From: Rheinheimera sp. SA_1 | GTDB taxonomy: Bacteria; Pseudomonadota; Gammaproteobacteria; Enterobacterales; Alteromonadaceae | DNA length: 64,000 nucleotides | Direction of reading: 5' to 3' | Assembly: GCF_001669775.1 (NCBI RefSeq) | Contig: NZ_LXWK01000011.1 | Location: forward strand, 1,178,001-1,242,000 | Part shown: positions 44,470 to 54,124 of the stretch, in pieces | Layout: each line of letters opens with the position of its first letter | Numbering within the stretch: position 1 is the first letter of the stretch | Translations under genes and position numbers: made by a program | The notes under the pieces: model-generated | Database searches by the model: none | Told to the model about the DNA's origin: nothing | What the model saw: only the letters and a program-made list of their open reading frames with translations

Positions 44470-44521
44470 GGGGTCAGAGTCAATTGTTAACAGAATTCGG
44501 TTAACAATTGACTCTGACCCC
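44470..44521. repeat. Perfect 22-bp inverted repeat (GGGGTCAGAGTC type)
   Basis: The arms 44470-44491 and 44500-44521 are exact complements around an 8-base loop. GGGGTCAGAGTC ends are often seen beside RAYT-like transposase genes in Gammaproteobacteria (family knowledge); no such gene is here. It may double as a terminator for dolP, although it has no T tract. Confidence 0.9.
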
Positions 44522-44550
44522 AGATTTAAAAATTGAGAAGGATGACTCGA

Positions 44551-44808
44551 ATGATTTATCTGCTGACCATGAGTCTTTTTGCCTTTATTGGTTTTCTGAT
44601 TGGAAAATTTAAGCAGAAGTGGCCATGGTTTTGGCTGATAAGCTTGCCTGTTGGTATGTGTGCGGCAATTATGATTGCTGGTTATATTGCAGTGCCAAAT
44701 CCGACCGAAGTTTCATTTCGCGAACTTGTTCCTATTTTCTTTATCCCTCCTAATTTGTTGGCAATAATCATTGGGTTTCAGGTAGGTAAAAAACTGGCAT
44801 TACCCTAA
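44551..44808 (+). CDS. Small membrane protein, unknown
   Basis: 85 residues from the ATG at 44551, with AGAAGG nine bases upstream. It has three hydrophobic segments (about 2-17, 28-45, 61-78) with a short KFKQKWPW basic/aromatic loop and ends in KKLALP. I do not recognise the family. Its 3' end overlaps the pmbA terminator hairpin (44794-44819), so the two genes converge tightly. Confidence 0.6.
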   Translation: MIYLLTMSLFAFIGFLIGKFKQKWPWFWLISLPVGMCAAIMIAGYIAVPNPTEVSFRELVPIFFIPPNLLAIIIGFQVGKKLALP

Positions 44809-44819
44809 AGCAATGCCAG
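44785..44819 (-). terminator. Terminator of pmbA
   Basis: CTGGCATT (44794-44801) pairs with AATGCCAG (44812-44819); on the minus strand a run of Ts follows. It overlaps the end of the small membrane-protein gene. Confidence 0.8.
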
Positions 44820-44826
44820 CTCCATC

Positions 44827-46173
44827 TTAATGCCCGGCGATTTGCATCTGGCCGATCAGCACTGAACCGGTCAGCACCCCACCACGTTTATCAACATCGT
44901 TGCCGACAGCGGCGATATCAAAAAACATTTCTTTCAGATTACCGGCGATGGTGATTTCCGACACCGGATATTGCACCTGGCCGTTTTCAACCCAGAAGCC
45001 AGCCGCGCCACGCGAATAGTCGCCAGTGACGCCGTTGACGCCTTGGCCCATCAGTTCGGTCACCAACAAGCCGGTGCCCATATCACGCAGCAATTGCGCT
45101 AAATCAGCATCACCGTGGCTAACCATCCAGTTATGAATGCCACCGGCATGGCCAGAACTTGGCAAACCTAACTTACGGCCAGAGTAGCTGGTGGTCAGAT
45201 ATTGATTCAGCACACCATCGGTGATGATCTGACGGTCGATGGTTTTCACCCCTTCGCTGTCAAACGGGCTACTGGCCAGCGCGCGGCGTAAATGCGGTTG
45301 TTCGATGATATTAATTTTTGAAGAGAGCACTTGCTGGCCGACTTTATCCAGTAAAAAGCTCGATTTACGGTAAATAGCACCACCGCTAATTGCCGACACT
45401 AAATGGCCGAACAAGCTGCTGGCGATATCAGCGCGGAAAATCACCGGCACTTTTTGGGTGCCAAGCTTACGGCTATTTAAGCGGTTAATGGTTTCCAGCG
45501 CGGCTTCGCGGCCAATTTGCTCGGAGGATAACAACAACCCCAGCTCACGGCTGACGGTGTAGCTGTAATCACGTTGCATATCGTCGCCATCTTCGCCAAT
45601 CACCGAGCAGCTTAAGCTATGGCGGCTGCTTGGATAACCCACCAACTGGCCATGGCTATTGCCATAAACTTTTAAGCCCTGGTGCGATGAAAACGACGCG
45701 CCATCAGAATTGGTGATGCGGCTATCAACAGCAAAGGCTGCTTCTTCAGCGGCCACACACATGGCAATCGCCTGCTCGGTGCTGACATCCGCCGGGTGGA
45801 ATAAATCCAAATCAGGTGGTGAGAATTCCAGAGCGTCTTTATCGGCCAAGCCAGCGCACGGATCTTCTGAGGTATAACGGGCGATATCGATGGCCGCTTC
45901 GACGGTACGTTTTAATGCCGCCGGGCTTAGGTCTGCAGTGGACGCTGAACCTTTACGCTGGCCAACATAAATGCTAATGCCAAGGCCACCGTCCTGATTA
46001 AATTCTACGGTTTCCACTTCGCCATGGCGGGTTTCGACACTCAAGCCTCGGGTGCGGTTCATCGAGGCTTCGGCGCTGCTGGCGCCTAATTGTTTGGCAT
46101 GCGCCAGCACCTGGCTGACCGCCGCTTTTACTTCATCAATTTCTTGCCAAATGGTTGGGGTATGAGAGCTCAT
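44827..46173 (-). CDS. pmbA: Metalloprotease PmbA/TldE
   Basis: 448 residues with the TldD/PmbA family layout: [23 protein letters not shown] near the N-terminus, RAALxxxx-like [12 protein letters not shown], and the C-terminal half [21 protein letters not shown]...[20 protein letters not shown]. PmbA forms the TldD/TldE heterodimer, in which TldD carries zinc; it processes small peptides such as microcins and CcdA. The partner tldD lies at 51.8-53.3 kb. Divergent from darP, as in E. coli (pmbA/yjgA). Confidence 0.95.
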   Translation of the reverse strand: MSSHTPTIWQEIDEVKAAVSQVLAHAKQLGASSAEASMNRTRGLSVETRHGEVETVEFNQDGGLGISIYVGQRKGSASTADLSPAALKRTVEAAIDIARYTSEDPCAGLADKDALEFSPPDLDLFHPADVSTEQAIAMCVAAEEAAFAVDSRITNSDGASFSSHQGLKVYGNSHGQLVGYPSSRHSLSCSVIGEDGDDMQRDYSYTVSRELGLLLSSEQIGREAALETINRLNSRKLGTQKVPVIFRADIASSLFGHLVSAISGGAIYRKSSFLLDKVGQQVLSSKINIIEQPHLRRALASSPFDSEGVKTIDRQIITDGVLNQYLTTSYSGRKLGLPSSGHAGGIHNWMVSHGDADLAQLLRDMGTGLLVTELMGQGVNGVTGDYSRGAAGFWVENGQVQYPVSEITIAGNLKEMFFDIAAVGNDVDKRGGVLTGSVLIGQMQIAGH

Positions 46174-46338
46174 CAGGTCACTTTTGTCCGTTGCAACAGA
46201 TATTCGCCAAGCTTACCACAAGCATTCCCCGTTCGGCCTTAGCTTCTATAGGCAAAATCATTGCAAAATCATTGCATGGGACGAGCTGACGCTTTTTTGA
46301 TATACTTGTCGCAATTTTACGACGGATTAAACAGAGAT

Positions 46339-46866
46339 ATGGCAGATATTACCGATTTTACCCATGGCGACGACTGGGACCGCGAAGAAGGCAAAAGTAA
46401 AACCCAAATCAAAAAAGAGATGCTGGCGCTGCAGGAACTAGGCGAAGAACTGGTGTCATTAAGTGCCAGTAACCGCGCTAAATTACCTCTTGATGAAGAG
46501 CTGATCAACGCACTGCAACTGGCTGATAAATTAAGCAAAAAACACGAAGCATTACGCCGTCACATTCAGTTTATCGGCCGTTTAATGCGTACCCGCGATT
46601 TAGAGCCTTTAGAGCGTGGACTGGCGATTATCCGCAACACCAACCAGGCCGCCACCCGTAAATTCCACCTGGTGGAAGACTGGCGCGACAAGCTGATCGC
46701 CAGCAACGACGCCCTGACTGAATTTGTCGCCGAATACCCGGATGTGGACGTGCAACAACTGCGCACGCTGATCCGAAACGCGAAAAAAGAACAGGAAAAA
46801 AACCAGCCACCCAAAGCATTCCGCGAACTGTTTCAGTTTGTGAAGCCGTTTATTCTGGAAGAGTGA
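46339..46866 (+). CDS. darP: Ribosome-associated protein DarP (YjgA)
   Basis: 175 residues from the ATG at 46339 (MADITDFTHGDDWDREEGKSKTQIKKEM); the open frame reaches 46261 but without homology. Acidic start followed by Lys-rich helices; QLRTLIRNAKKEQEKNQPPKAFRELFQ is the family signature. Binds late 50S ribosome precursors. Followed directly by a repeat element. Confidence 0.92.
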   Translation: MADITDFTHGDDWDREEGKSKTQIKKEMLALQELGEELVSLSASNRAKLPLDEELINALQLADKLSKKHEALRRHIQFIGRLMRTRDLEPLERGLAIIRNTNQAATRKFHLVEDWRDKLIASNDALTEFVAEYPDVDVQQLRTLIRNAKKEQEKNQPPKAFRELFQFVKPFILEE

Positions 46867-46908
46867 TTGTTGGTATATGGTGTGGTGTGCCGGGTTAGGC
46901 ATGCGACA

Positions 46909-47023
46909 TACGGCGGACTACCGCTGACGCGGCGAGTCCGCCCTATGCAAATTTCAATAAAATATTATTGATAAATAAAGAATTGTAAGGCGCTACTCAC
47001 CGCGACGGCGGTAGTACGCCGCC
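46909..47023. mobile_element. MITE-like element with ~38-bp inverted arms, copy A
   Basis: Left arm TACGGCGGACTACCGCTGACG... and right arm ...CACCGCGACGGCGGTAGTACGCC are inverted copies of each other around about 45 bp of AT-rich sequence; each arm also folds on itself (GGCGGACT/AGTCCGCC). Copies at 47581-47693 and 63215-63325. Confidence 0.8.
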
Positions 47024-47043
47024 ATCCATCTCGCCACAAACCT

Positions 47044-47550
47044 TCACGATTTTAAATTGGATCGTTGTAATGACGATTCCAAAGCTTTGATTTCATTGCG
47101 TACAATAATTAATGGAATAATCCCAACAACCCCGAAAGAACAATCCGCCATCCGCCAAAAAATCGGAATTTCCCGGATTGATCCAAAAACCATGGCAAAT
47201 GGGACGACAAGCACACAGCAAATGATCCCGAATTCGATGACCCAGATATTTTTTATAGGGTCGCGAAGTGGGCCGATGAAAAGAATTGCCAGAACTATAT
47301 GCGCAAAAGCCAACCAGTCTGTGCCGTACGCGATAAATGGGTATTCGCTATAAGTTGACGATAACCCAGTATAAATACGAGTCACCCAGAACGATAAGCC
47401 CGGCTGTAATTCAGCAAACTTTGTATCTACCCCCAAATACTGGTTTGCGATACCTAATTGCCATTCCAGAGGAATTGCGGTAACTCCACTAAATAGCATG
47501 CCAACGATAAAAAAATATAGCCAATATCTGATTTTCAAATTAGGGGTCAA
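47044..47550 (-). CDS. Membrane protein, unknown, flanked by MITE copies (TTG start)
   Basis: 168 residues from a TTG at 47550, with GAGG seven bases upstream; no in-frame ATG is near the N-terminus. It contains four hydrophobic segments (about 8-26, 72-92, 103-122, 134-152) and a Lys/Arg-rich cytoplasmic end. I do not recognise the family. Both sides carry the same 115-bp repeat (A and B), which fits a gene captured or moved between repeats. Confidence 0.6.
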   Translation of the reverse strand: MTPNLKIRYWLYFFIVGMLFSGVTAIPLEWQLGIANQYLGVDTKFAELQPGLSFWVTRIYTGLSSTYSEYPFIAYGTDWLAFAHIVLAILFIGPLRDPIKNIWVIEFGIICCVLVVPFAMVFGSIREIPIFWRMADCSFGVVGIIPLIIVRNEIKALESSLQRSNLKS

Positions 47551-47580
47551 GGTTAAACCTCAAACAAAATTGATGCATTT

Positions 47581-47693
47581 TACGGCGGACTACCGCTGAC
47601 GCGGCGAGTCCGCCCTACGCGAATTTCAATAAAATATCATTGATAAATAAAGAATTGTAGGGCGCGACTCACCGCGACAGCGGCAGTACGACA
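47581..47693. mobile_element. MITE-like element, copy B
   Basis: Same orientation and structure as copy A, closely similar in its arms and in its inner AT-rich part (AATTTCAATAAAATAT... shared). It sits just upstream of the TTG gene's start and just downstream of phzF's stop. Confidence 0.82.
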
Positions 47694-47714
47694 TTGATAC
47701 AACGCTAACCAACC

Positions 47715-48560
47715 TCAATAACCAACCTCAATCTCGCCCTTGAGATACAACACCGCTTGCCCCGACACCAATACCCGATCTCCGCTGATTTCCACCCGAA
47801 GCACACCACCACGTGTGGATGCCTGATAAGCCAATAACTGGTTTTTACCGAGTTGTTCAGCCCAATATGGGGTTAAACCGGCGTGAATCGAGCCGGTGAC
47901 TGGATCTTCGTCGCCGCCGTTGGCGGGCCAGAAGTAGCGGCTGATAAAATCGTATTGCTGTTCAGCGTCTGGATTAGCTTGGGCGGCTGGTGGTTCTGGA
48001 ATAAAACCGGTTCCCGGCGCTGTCACCACCACGTCCCATGGCCCGAGCTGTTTTAGTTGTTGCATATCCGGTGTTAACGCAGCAACAGTGGCAGCGTCAG
48101 CATAAATGGCAAACCAGGCTTGATCACTACGCAACACTTGCAGTGGCGCCGCACCAAGACCTTGTAACAATGCAGTTGGGATCTCAGCGACTGGCTTGGC
48201 CAGCCGTTTTGGAAAACTCATTTGCAGCCAATCAGCGTTTTTGGTGACAGTGAGATCACCGACCGCACCGGTACTAAACCTAATTTCAGCCAATTCCGGT
48301 TGCAGCATAAAAATCACATAAGCCGATGCCAGCGTGGCGTGGCCACAAAAATCAATTTCGGTCAGCGGTGAAAACCAACGGATATGATAGTGACCTGGTG
48401 CCAGTTCCAGCAAGAACGCAGTTTCCGACAGGTTATTTTCCTGGGCGATTTGCAGCATCAGCGCATCGTCCAGCCAATTGGCTAAAGGCACCACGGCGGC
48501 TGCATTGCCACGAAACCTTTGGTTGGTAAAAGCATCCACCTGATAAATAGCTAACCGCAT
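47715..48560 (-). CDS. PhzF-family isomerase/epimerase
   Basis: 281 residues. Family landmarks: AIYQVDAFTNQRFRGNAAAV at the start, QENNLSETAFLL (catalytic Glu), IRWFSPLTEIDFCGHATLASA and the C-terminal EDPVTGSIHAGLTPYW. PhzF proteins have two diaminopimelate-epimerase-like halves and act as isomerases; stand-alone members outside phenazine clusters have unknown substrates. GGGAG before the ATG. Confidence 0.93.
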   Translation of the reverse strand: MRLAIYQVDAFTNQRFRGNAAAVVPLANWLDDALMLQIAQENNLSETAFLLELAPGHYHIRWFSPLTEIDFCGHATLASAYVIFMLQPELAEIRFSTGAVGDLTVTKNADWLQMSFPKRLAKPVAEIPTALLQGLGAAPLQVLRSDQAWFAIYADAATVAALTPDMQQLKQLGPWDVVVTAPGTGFIPEPPAAQANPDAEQQYDFISRYFWPANGGDEDPVTGSIHAGLTPYWAEQLGKNQLLAYQASTRGGVLRVEISGDRVLVSGQAVLYLKGEIEVGY

Positions 48561-48607
48561 CTTCGACTCCCTTATCCCGACTGCAAATTGCCGGTGACCA
48601 ACGACGA

Positions 48608-49954
48608 TTAAATCAGCCGCTTCACCACTAACGCCACACCAACCCCTTTGATTTTCCCCAGCAATTTTCGCACTTGCTCCGGATAATCCCGCACCATCTC
48701 AATTTCAGTAAAATGGTCCACTTTTTTGGTGTTGGCAAAAATCTGCATTTGCTCGACCTGCAATTGGGCTTGCAATTGGCCCAGCTCATCATCAACCAGA
48801 ATGCCATTTTCAAAATCCAGCGCAAAAGCCCGTGGGTTAAAATTGTGACCGGTAAATAAATGGCGGCGGCCATCGACCGACAAACCTTTCAGGTGGTAAC
48901 TGTTATCGGCATGACGCCACAGCCGGATATCTAACAAAGCGTCGTCGATAAAACTCTGATTTGATTTCACAAATTTACGCAAAATCGTTTCATACAAATA
49001 TGGCAACCCACCGATGCGGCTGAATTTCTGCCCCGGTGGAATATAAAAATCGTTGGCGGTTTTATCACCGACCACAATCGTCACTTTCACGCCACGTTTT
49101 AAACATTTACGCAGCGCCTTGGCCAAAATGGGTGGCGGATTAAAATAAGGGGTGTAAATCAACACATCCCGTTCTGCCATGGCCAACAGTGCCAGAATAC
49201 TTTGATTAAGCTGGTTATTCAGCCGTCCCATGCCCATCAGTAACGAAGCAGTAAGTGCACCTCCCTGCCCCTGATGCACCAGCGGATAACGGCTCAATCT
49301 GGCTTGTTTTAACCAGCTGCGGTGACTGGCTTTATAGGCCTGCGCAATCTGCTGCTCATCGGCCAGCAAACTTTGCACCACTTCGACATCACCTAATACC
49401 TGCTGATGTCCGGCGGCAAAAGCATCGGCCAGCGCTTTATTGTCAATTTGTAAATATCGATCCGCGCGATAGCGTTGTTGTTCGGCCAGATAGATATTGT
49501 TCAGCGACGCACCGCTGTAAAACAGCGTATCGTCAAACACAAAACCTTTTAAATGCAGCACGCCAAACAGCTCACGCTTTTTTACCGGCACGCCAAGAAT
49601 TTGAATTTGCTCTGGATATTCCGCGGCGATAGCACGGTAAAAATCGGCATTGGTGCGACCACCGGCCTGACCAATCAGGCCACGACGAGCGCGATGAAAA
49701 TCTACATAAACAATCACTTGCAGTGCCGGGTTTTGTTGCTTCGCTGCATACAGCGCCCGCAGAATTTGCTCACCTGCTTCGTCTGCCTGTAAATACAGCG
49801 CCGTGATAATAATCCGTTGCCGCGCACCGGCAATCAGGCTAAGCAGTCGCTCTTTATATTCCGAAGCGTGACATAACACCTGCACCGCAGGCGCTTCAAT
49901 CACAGTTCGGGGTAAAGCCGCTAACCGGCGTTTGTTCAGCAGATTTTGTAACAT
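48608..49954 (-). CDS. pssA: CDP-diacylglycerol-serine O-phosphatidyltransferase (PLD-type)
   Basis: 448 residues, matching E. coli PssA length (about 451). Two HKD-type motifs: HLKGFVFDDTLFYSGAS (His134, Lys136) and YHLKGLSVDGRRHLFTGHNFNPRA near 355-378. Makes phosphatidylserine, the first step toward phosphatidylethanolamine, as a peripheral membrane enzyme. Confidence 0.95.
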   Translation of the reverse strand: MLQNLLNKRRLAALPRTVIEAPAVQVLCHASEYKERLLSLIAGARQRIIITALYLQADEAGEQILRALYAAKQQNPALQVIVYVDFHRARRGLIGQAGGRTNADFYRAIAAEYPEQIQILGVPVKKRELFGVLHLKGFVFDDTLFYSGASLNNIYLAEQQRYRADRYLQIDNKALADAFAAGHQQVLGDVEVVQSLLADEQQIAQAYKASHRSWLKQARLSRYPLVHQGQGGALTASLLMGMGRLNNQLNQSILALLAMAERDVLIYTPYFNPPPILAKALRKCLKRGVKVTIVVGDKTANDFYIPPGQKFSRIGGLPYLYETILRKFVKSNQSFIDDALLDIRLWRHADNSYHLKGLSVDGRRHLFTGHNFNPRAFALDFENGILVDDELGQLQAQLQVEQMQIFANTKKVDHFTEIEMVRDYPEQVRKLLGKIKGVGVALVVKRLI

Positions 49955-50325
49955 AAGTCAGTTCAGTTCTCGTGGTAGGGTCAGCCTCAGAGTGGCTGGC
50001 AGCGAGATGCATAAAGTCTCAGCGTTTTTATAGTCGGGCTATTATGTGCGAATTAGCCGGTTTAGGCAAAACTTGGCGGCAGGCGACGTGCTACGGGGGT
50101 TTAGTGGGTAAATATGAATTTCGGGTCAGTCATTAAAAGAGGCTGGTTGAAGTCAAGAGGCAAGCCCTGACTCGTCAATGAAAAAATAAATAAACCAAAA
50201 AAAAACAAAAACACCAAAAAATACACTAAATAGATACAAAAGCCGTTGACGAATAAAATGAATAACTATAATGTCTTCATTTAAGGTAATAAACCCCACT
50301 TAATTAACAAAATAAGGACATATCG
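49955..50325. other. AT-rich gap upstream of the small ORF
   Basis: About 370 bp. The stretch from about 50155 on is distinctly AT-rich with runs of A, unlike the flanking genes; AAGGACATATC before a GTG at 50325 could be a ribosome site. No gene otherwise. Confidence 0.5.
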
Positions 50326-50425
50326 TGAAATATTCAACATCCTAATTGAGCAACAGAGCACTTACTCTAAACCTATCAATCAAAAAACTCAGATTACATT
50401 ATATAATAGCGATACAAATGCCGAA

Positions 50426-50707
50426 TTGAGTACGAAATTTTTCAATGTCACAACAATAGGCAATCAAACAAAAATCACAAATCCGGATGAAGTAGCAGAT
50501 TGGGCATTTCAATACGCGAATCAAAATATTTTTCTTAAAGTTACGACATATTTTGAAACAACAGGATTTGCAGGGGCTAGCGAATACGTATCATATAAAT
50601 TTCGGCACGGCACTTCAGTGCTTGATATAGAAGGAACAAGCTATAGCATTAACTGTGGTCCTGACCACACGAGTGGACAACCAGAACAATTCTGTCGTCC
50701 TGAATGA
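50426..50707 (+). CDS. Small hypothetical protein; 5' end possibly frameshifted
   Basis: At least 93 residues from a TTG at 50426, ending QPEQFCRPE. The frame stays open upstream to about 50306 (YREIFNILIEQQSTYSKPINQKTQ...) without a good start, while a GTG with AAGGA at 50325 leads into another frame that stops after six codons. A one-base shift near 50340 would join them to about 125 residues, so it may be a frameshifted gene. Tyr/Thr/Asn-rich, two Cys near the end. Unknown function; AT-rich and likely acquired. It overlaps the ATG at 50704 by four bases. Confidence 0.45.
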   Translation: MSTKFFNVTTIGNQTKITNPDEVADWAFQYANQNIFLKVTTYFETTGFAGASEYVSYKFRHGTSVLDIEGTSYSINCGPDHTSGQPEQFCRPE

Positions 50708-50713
50708 TGTCTG

Positions 50714-50747
50714 AGGTAGCAGCTATGGCTGCTACCTACTTGGTTTT
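50714..50747 (+). terminator. Hairpin after the small ORF
   Basis: AGGTAGCAG (50714-50722) pairs with CTGCTACCT (50729-50737), followed by TTGGTTTT. It lies between the small ORF's stop and the lipoprotein's start at 50752. Confidence 0.5.
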
Positions 50748-50751
50748 AGCG

Positions 50752-51687
50752 ATGATAAAGATTCCTCGACTACTAGCACTACTCTGCAGCTTATTGCTGG
50801 CAGCTTGCTCGAACAACACCGCTGTTCATGAGCATTCTTACAAATTACGAATGCCATCTGTGCAACACAATTTTGAGTTGCAAACGATATCGTACTGGCG
50901 GAATTATCGCGAAAAAAATCTGCAAAAGTTCCTAACAAGTAGTAAGGTTTTTCAGATTGACCAACCCGGATTTAAACTGACAGTTAACCTCAGTGACCAA
51001 CTTGGCTGCCAACGACAGTTCAAAGATTTTTTTCCGCCGTCGCAGGAATATGCAAGAGTGTCTCCTAGGCAGATGATCGAAGGCTACACAGGCAACTATG
51101 CTATCGAATTATTGATAGTTCCACCAGTAAACATCAATCAATCACAGACCAGCCACTATGGCAATACTCAGCTCAAATTCATCTTGCCGGTTGAATGCAA
51201 CAAGATCACCAACGGTGCCGATATACTACATTCAGTCACTTCACTGGTCTATCACGAAATCGCTCACCTTGAGCTTGTGTTAAATTGGCCAGGTGGTTGG
51301 GAAACTCGAGGTAAAAAACGCACCGAGAAAAAATTTCAAATGTTAGTGCAGGAGATATTGGCTGGCCAAGCCGAGCATTGCTCCATTCTTACAGCTGGGG
51401 ATACCGGAGGCGCTATGCTTGAGATTAAAGGAGCCGAATCTGGTGCTGACGGATACATCCGACATTTTCTAAAACAAATTAACGATGGCAAAACTGAATT
51501 GTCGACCAGCGGCAGTGAAATCGCAAAAATGCGGCTTTGGAAAATTGTTGGTGACTATTATGACCCAACTGATAAAGCCGAGAAAGACAAACTGCAGCGA
51601 TTTTGCGCCAACACTTTGACGACAGAAAATATCGTTCAGCTGCTGGCTGAAATGCAGGTATACCGGCCGTTGATATCGTGGTTCTAG
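50752..51687 (+). CDS. Lipoprotein with HExxH motif, putative zinc metallopeptidase
   Basis: About 311 residues from the ATG at 50752, the start of a lipoprotein signal (MIKIPRLLALLCSLLLAAC, lipobox LAAC). The upstream ATG at 50704 would put a hairpin inside the coding region and spoil the signal. YHEIAHLELVLNW gives HEIAH, an exact HExxH zinc motif; a Glu-rich helix with EKKFQMLVQEILAGQAEH follows and may supply the third ligand (the assignment is mine). I do not recognise the family. AT-rich with its neighbour, probably acquired. Confidence 0.6.
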   Translation: MIKIPRLLALLCSLLLAACSNNTAVHEHSYKLRMPSVQHNFELQTISYWRNYREKNLQKFLTSSKVFQIDQPGFKLTVNLSDQLGCQRQFKDFFPPSQEYARVSPRQMIEGYTGNYAIELLIVPPVNINQSQTSHYGNTQLKFILPVECNKITNGADILHSVTSLVYHEIAHLELVLNWPGGWETRGKKRTEKKFQMLVQEILAGQAEHCSILTAGDTGGAMLEIKGAESGADGYIRHFLKQINDGKTELSTSGSEIAKMRLWKIVGDYYDPTDKAEKDKLQRFCANTLTTENIVQLLAEMQVYRPLISWF

Positions 51688-51731
51688 GTCTAAGCGGCAG
51701 CTCCTAAAATGTGTTGTATGCTTTAGAAAGC

Positions 51732-51757
51732 GGCGTACTTGCTTTAGCGAGTACGCC
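51732..51757. repeat. Single arm of the MITE-like family
   Basis: GGCGTACT (51732-51739) pairs with AGTACGCC (51750-51757); the arm sequence matches the left arm of the copy at 63215. Lies behind the lipoprotein gene, before the tldD stop. Confidence 0.7.
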
Positions 51758-51785
51758 CTGATATTTGATAATATGTTGTGCGAAA

Positions 51786-53255
51786 TTAAGCGGTACCGCC
51801 GACAGTCATGCCATCGAGCTTTAACGTTGGCTGGCCGACGCCGACCGGCAGACTTTGGCCTTGTTTACCGCAGACACCAACACCGGCGTCTAAAGCTAAG
51901 TCGTTGCCGACCATCGACACTTGTTGCATCGCTTCCGGGCCGTTGCCGATCAGCGTCGCGCCTTTGATTGGCGTGGTGATTTTGCCATCTTCAATCAGAT
52001 ACGCTTCTGAGGCCGAGAACACAAACTTACCGCTGGTGATATCCACCTGGCCACCGCCAAAGTTTGGCGCATAAATGCCTTTTTTCACCGAAGCGATAAT
52101 TTCTTCCGGCGCATAATCGCCAGCCAGCATATAAGTGTTGGTCATTCGCGGCATCGGTAAATGAGCGAAAGATTCGCGGCGACCATTGCCGGTGGGTGCC
52201 ACATTCATCAACATCGCATTGTGCTTGTCTTGAATGTAACCTTTGAGAATGCCTTTTTCGATCAACACGTTGTGTTGGCTCACTGTGCCTTCATCGTCGA
52301 TATTTAACGAACCACGTCGATGCATTAAAGTGCCATCATCAACGATGGTGCAATATTTCGACGCCACTTGCTCGCCAATCCGGCCAGAAAAAGTTGAAGC
52401 GCCTTTGCGGTTAAAATCACCTTCGAGGCCATGACCGACCGCTTCGTGCAACAACACGCCGGGCCAGCCTGAACCTAACACTACCGGCATCATGCCCGCT
52501 GGTGCGTCTACGGCAATCAGATTGACCTGCGCCTGACGCACTGCTTCACGGGCATACCCCATCCAGCGAGGTTCGCCATTCACCAATTCAGAGAAAAAGC
52601 TGTAATCGGTACGACCGCCACCACCAGCGCTGCCACGTTCGCGGCGGCCGTTATCATTTAAAAGTGCCGAGCAGTTCAGCCGCACTAACGGGCGAATATC
52701 AGAAGCAAAAGTGCCATCGCTGGCCGCCACCAATACTTCTTCATAGACGCCGGACAAACTCACCATCACCTGTTCGGCTTTAGCATCGAGGCTGCGGATA
52801 AAGGCTTCCATCTGATGCAATAATGCTACTTTATCGGTGTTGTCGAGGCTTTGCAGCGGTTCGCATGGTAAGTAAATCTGGCTGTTGCCGGTTTTTTTAA
52901 AGGCTTGCACCTGACCTTGCTGACCCGCAGCAGCGATACCACGGGCGGCACTGGCGGCTTGTTGCAACGCAGCGGCAGAGATATCGTCGGCATAAGCAAA
53001 GCCGGTTTTTTCACCGCTAATCGCCCGCACGCCCACGCCACGTTCAATATTAAAAGAACCTTCTTTGACCAGGCCATCTTCCAATACCCAGGATTCATGC
53101 ACACTGGACTGGAAATACAAATCAGCGTAATCGAGCTGATGCTGGAACAAATAACCCAACGTCTGGCTTAAATCAGCGGAAGTTAAATCGCTGGCGCTGA
53201 TCAGGTTTTGCTCAACGGTTTGCATGGTGATTGCGTTAGGAGTGGCGTTGTTCAT
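51786..53255 (-). CDS. tldD: Metalloprotease TldD
   Basis: 489 residues. The zinc-binding HExxxH motif is in [18 protein letters not shown]; other family blocks are [19 protein letters not shown] and the C-terminal [25 protein letters not shown]. Acts with PmbA as the TldD/TldE heterodimer. Its ATG overlaps the nitrilase stop by four bases (ATGA), so it is the last gene of the mreB-to-tldD run. Confidence 0.96.
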   Translation of the reverse strand: MNNATPNAITMQTVEQNLISASDLTSADLSQTLGYLFQHQLDYADLYFQSSVHESWVLEDGLVKEGSFNIERGVGVRAISGEKTGFAYADDISAAALQQAASAARGIAAAGQQGQVQAFKKTGNSQIYLPCEPLQSLDNTDKVALLHQMEAFIRSLDAKAEQVMVSLSGVYEEVLVAASDGTFASDIRPLVRLNCSALLNDNGRRERGSAGGGGRTDYSFFSELVNGEPRWMGYAREAVRQAQVNLIAVDAPAGMMPVVLGSGWPGVLLHEAVGHGLEGDFNRKGASTFSGRIGEQVASKYCTIVDDGTLMHRRGSLNIDDEGTVSQHNVLIEKGILKGYIQDKHNAMLMNVAPTGNGRRESFAHLPMPRMTNTYMLAGDYAPEEIIASVKKGIYAPNFGGGQVDITSGKFVFSASEAYLIEDGKITTPIKGATLIGNGPEAMQQVSMVGNDLALDAGVGVCGKQGQSLPVGVGQPTLKLDGMTVGGTA

Positions 53256-54124
53256 AAAAACTCACTTAAAAAACGGTTATGGTGCAAAAGCGGCATCCGC
53301 TCGCGTAATTCGCTGGCCTGCATCAGATCGATGTCGGCGTAAATCAACCCTGGCGCGGTACCGGCGTCGGCTAAAATCCGGCCCCAGGGATCAATAATTA
53401 AACTATGGCCGTATGTTTCACGGCCATTCTGGTGACGACCGGTTTGTGCCGGTGCTATCACAAAACTCTGGGTTTCAATGGCACGTGCTCGCAGCAGTGT
53501 ATGCCAATGCGCGTCGCCCGTCACTGTGGTAAAGGCCGAAGGCAACGCCAATACATTCATACCGCGTCTTGCCAGCACCTGAAATAAACCGGGAAAGCGC
53601 ATGTCGTAACACACGGCCATGCCCAACTTCAGTTCGCTATGTTCACCAAGTTCTGCCAGCGTGATTTTTTCGCCAGGCATGGTTTTCGCAGATTCCAGAT
53701 ACTGGCCGGTACCATCGCTAATCAGCGCATCAAATAAATGGATTTTCTGATAATCGGCAATAAGCAGACCTTGCGGCGAGAATAATAAACTACTGGCAGC
53801 AAAGCGTTTTGGATCGGAAGTGGTCGTTGGAAAAGTACCCACCAGCAGATAAACAGCAAACTTTTTGGCTAAAGCACTAAGTTGAAACTGCACCGGTTGC
53901 ACAGCTTGCTCCTGCAGACCCAGCGGTTCCTGCAGTTGTAAATTAGCATCTTCGGCGCCAGCAAAACATAAAGCACCTTCTGGCAGCACCACCAGCTGCG
54001 GGCGTTGCTCATTCACTTCAGGCTGCTGTGCTAAGAGCTGTTCGATGGCAGCCAGATTGGCGGCAACATCCGGCTGACTGGTCAGCTGTAAGGCAATTAA
54101 ACGCCAGGGTTGCGGTTGGTTCAT
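53252..54124 (-). CDS. Nitrilase-superfamily amidase (Nit1-like)
   Basis: 290 residues. The Glu-Lys-Cys triad is present: [14 protein letters not shown] and [12 protein letters not shown]. The KIHLFD and CYDMRFP forms match Nit1-type enzymes, which remove the amide from deaminated glutathione, a damage-repair step. Its ATG overlaps the yhdP stop (ATGA) and its stop overlaps the tldD start. The E. coli run has no nitrilase here, while several marine Gammaproteobacteria do. Confidence 0.9.
   Translation of the reverse strand: MNQPQPWRLIALQLTSQPDVAANLAAIEQLLAQQPEVNEQRPQLVVLPEGALCFAGAEDANLQLQEPLGLQEQAVQPVQFQLSALAKKFAVYLLVGTFPTTTSDPKRFAASSLLFSPQGLLIADYQKIHLFDALISDGTGQYLESAKTMPGEKITLAELGEHSELKLGMAVCYDMRFPGLFQVLARRGMNVLALPSAFTTVTGDAHWHTLLRARAIETQSFVIAPAQTGRHQNGRETYGHSLIIDPWGRILADAGTAPGLIYADIDLMQASELRERMPLLHHNRFLSEFL

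Noticed and set aside
44533-44550. TTG or early ATG start for the small membrane protein
   Set aside because: The AGAAGG site is too close to these codons; spacing fits the ATG at 44551.
46261-46338. Longer DarP start
   Set aside because: Family members begin with the acidic MADITDF-type start; the extra 26 residues have no support.
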